Origin: Falsirhodobacter flavus
Lineage (GTDB): Bacteria > Pseudomonadota > Alphaproteobacteria > Rhodobacterales > Rhodobacteraceae
Assembly: GCA_029846755.1 (NCBI GenBank)
Contig: JARWBI010000011.1
Coordinates: 39,218 to 103,217, forward strand
DNA: 64,000 nt
Direction: 5' to 3'
The number at the start of each line of letters is the position of its first letter. Position 1 is the first letter of the stretch. Under the pieces are notes generated by a model. It was not told the origin of the DNA. It made no database searches and was given only the letters and a program-made list of their open reading frames with translations. The position numbers and the translations under genes are program-made. Below, in pieces: positions 62,133 to 64,000 of the stretch.

Positions 62133-63602
62133 GTGGGGATTTACAGCGTGGAGCTATATCTGAGAGTTCGTCAGGCTTGTGCGGAGGGCATGAGCCAGCG
62201 GGAAGCGGCGCGTGTATTCAATGTGTCGCGGGACACGGTTCGGAAAATGATGTCGTTTTCGGTTCCGCCTGGCTATCGACGGACGGTCGAAGTCCGGCGC
62301 CCCAAACTCGATCCTTTCATTCCGATTATCGAGGGGTGGCTGGAGGCGGACCGGACCATGCCGCGCAAGCAGCGGCATACGGCGAAGCGGGTGTTTGACC
62401 GGCTTCGCGATGAGTGTGGCTTCACCGGCGGCTATACGATCATCAAGGATTACATCCGGGAACGTGAGCGATGTGGCCAGGAAGTATTCGTGCCGCTGTC
62501 GCATCCGCCGGGCCATGCTCAGGCCGACTTCGGCGAGGCCTTGGTCCGGATCGGCGGTGTCGAGCAGAAGGCGCACTTCTTCGTGCTGGACCTCCCGCAC
62601 AGCGATGGCTGTTACGTCCGGGCTTATCCTGCAGCAGTGGCCGAGGCCTGGGTGGATGGCCACATCCATGCCTTCGCGTTCTTCGGTGCGGTTCCCCAGT
62701 CTGTGCTCTACGACAACGACCGTTGCCTTGTGGCGAAGATACTGCCGGACGGAACCAGAAAGCGCGCCTCGCTGTTCAGCGGGTTCCTGTCTCACTACCT
62801 GATCCGGGACCGTTACGGCCGTCCGGGCAAGGGCAACGAGTGAGGCATTGAGGCGCCATTGGTCCGAGCCCAATGCCGAACGGGAATGTCGAAGGCTTGG
62901 TGGGCTATTCGCGGCGCAACTTCATGGTGCCGATGCCGGCGTTCGCCACTTGGGAGGCGTTCAACCTGTGGCTGGAGGAACAATGTCGCAAGCGTCAGCG
63001 CGCTATCCTGCGCGGCGAAAGCGAGACGATCGGTGAGAGATTGCTGCGTGACCTTGCCGCGATGCGCGCCCTCCCGGCGGCATCGTTCGATGCCTGCGAT
63101 CAGGACAACGGCCGTGTCTCGTCGCAATCGCTCGTGCGCTACAAGACCAACGACTACTCGGTGCCGGTTGCATACGGTCACCAGGATGTCTGGATCCGGG
63201 GTTACATCCATGAGGTGGTGATCGGCTGCCGGGGAGAGGTGATCGCCCGCCATCCCCGATGCTGGGATCGCGATGAGCTCGTCTTCGACCCGATCCACTA
63301 CCTTCCGCTGATCGAACAGAAGATCAACGCGTTGGATCAGGCGGCCCCGTTGCAGGGCTGGGACCTGCCGGAGGAGTTCGCCACCTTGCGCCGCCTGATG
63401 GAGGTGCGGATGGACCGACAGGGTCGGCGCGAATATGTTCAGGTCCTGCGGCTGTTGGAGGCCTTCGATCTGGCAGACGTGCGGGCGGCAGTGATCCAGG
63501 CTCTTCGGATGGGGGCGCTCAGCTTCGACGCGGTGAAGCATCTGCTGCTGTGCCGGGTAGAGCATTGTCCGCCGCGGCTTGACCTCAACTTCTATCCCTA
63601 CC
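62133..63602 (+). pseudogene. IS21-family istA, second copy, broken
   Basis: The start is a GTG at 62133 (GIYSVELYLRVRQACAEG) after GGGAGG. HTH SQREAARVFNVSRDTVRKM and DDE core (HAQADFGEALV, SVLYDNDRCLV) are good. At GRPGKGN a 41-nt stretch (62841-62881) replaces three bases, introduces TGA and shifts the frame; the frame then resumes GNVEGLVGYSRRNFMVPMP and runs to 63602, where the IS5-like element cuts it. It is unrelated in sequence to the istA at 28585. Confidence 0.85.
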
Positions 63603-63666
63603 GGCGTTGTTGCACTTATCGGTGATGTGGATTCACGTTATGAATCCTGACTGTTAGCTTCGGGCC

Positions 63667-64000
63667 ATGCCGAAGCCTTCCTCTCCCCGCTATCGCACGA
63701 CGAACTGGCCCATCTACAATGCTGCCCTGCGCCGCCGGGGTTCACTCTCGATCTGGTTCGATCCGACGATGGCGTGGCATGCTGTGAACACCGGCAAGCG
63801 CGGTCATCCGGAGACCTTCTCCGAGAGCGCGATTCAGACCTGCCTGACGCTGAAGGGTGAGGGGCGCCCGGAAAACAGTCCGGTGGACTGTTTTCAGCCC
63901 TGAACGGGCGAAGCCCCGGGACGGTTCGGCCTGCCGCTGCGGCAAACGGTCGGTCTGGTTGCCAGCCTGATCGAGATGGCAGGATTGGACTGGCCGGTTC
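63667..64000 (+). pseudogene. IS5-family transposase, N-terminal part with in-frame stop
   Basis: MPKPSSPRYRTTNWPIYNAA followed by SIWFDPTMAW as in copy 1, then the 69-nt insert with TGA, then FGLPLRQTVGLVASLIEMAG to the window edge. The rest is outside. Unless the TGA is suppressed or the insert removed, it cannot make full-length transposase. Confidence 0.8.
63856..63924. repeat. 69-nt palindromic insert inside IS5 transposase, copy 2
   Basis: Identical at all 69 positions to the insert at 41279-41347, although the IS sequence around it differs at roughly one base in ten. The 11-bp stem lies at 63871-63895. Confidence 0.8.

Larger units (their letters stand above)
63606..64000. mobile_element. 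IS5-family element, copy 2 (right end outside window)
   Basis: It starts with GTTGTTGCAC like copy 1 at 41029 and is about 90 percent identical to it over the visible part, including the same internal 69-nt insert. It lies inside istA. Confidence 0.8.

Noticed and set aside
1..64000. tRNA, rRNA, oriT or replication origin
   Set aside because: No clover-leaf-like or rRNA sequence, relaxase gene, rep gene or iteron array was recognised by reading.

Overview
The window looks like part of a large plasmid or integrative element from a GC-rich alphaproteobacterium, most likely of the Rhodobacterales. The evidence is an F-type conjugation operon on high-GC DNA, malonate (mat/mad) genes of the alphaproteobacterial type, RcgA/RcgR-like proteins, LacI-controlled sugar uptake genes and a very high load of insertion sequences. 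No rRNA, tRNA, CRISPR array or replication gene was seen.

1-17.7 kb (minus strand) is one tightly overlapping F-type type IV secretion operon, read from right to left: traA, L, E, K, B, V, C, two small unknown genes, trbI, an S26 peptidase of the RP4 TraF type, traW, traU, trbC, traN, a thioredoxin-like protein, traF, traH and traG. traG runs off the left edge. Relaxase, coupling protein and oriT are not in the window. Right of it (17.8-22.2 kb, minus strand) are a 112-aa unknown, a FadL-type porin, an alpha/beta hydrolase (RcgR-like) and a membrane protein (RcgA-like) in visibly more AT-rich DNA.

23-32 kb is an insertion-sequence graveyard: an IS110 copy, a truncated IS5-family transposase, an IS21-like element split by an IS3 element that is itself split by an IS110 element, and further fragments. 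32.2-37.8 kb holds a malonate module (matR, then divergently matA, matB, madL, madM) with an adenylate kinase gene after matR. madM carries an in-frame amber codon and madL appears to have lost its ATG. 38.1-40.7 kb is an arsR-like pseudogene followed by a bile-acid/arsenite-type transporter gene cut exactly by an IS2-like element with a 5-bp target duplication.

42.3-51.9 kb (plus strand) is a compact operon preceded by LacI-type operator-like palindromes: a MetC-like PLP enzyme, a binding-protein-dependent ABC transporter (binding protein, fused double permease, ATPase), a class III CoA-transferase, a CitE-type lyase, a HisC-like aminotransferase and an isocitrate lyase-family C-C lyase. It reads like an import and degradation route for an unidentified amino acid or hydroxy-dicarboxylate. 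52.0-62.0 kb is a nucleoside/ribose scavenging region: two exported nucleoside hydrolases, a ribose-type ABC transporter, two LacI regulators and a ribokinase. Exported hydrolases would release ribose, the ABC system would import it and the kinase would phosphorylate it. 62.1-64.0 kb is a broken IS21 istA, cut by a second copy of the IS5-like element found at 41.0 kb.
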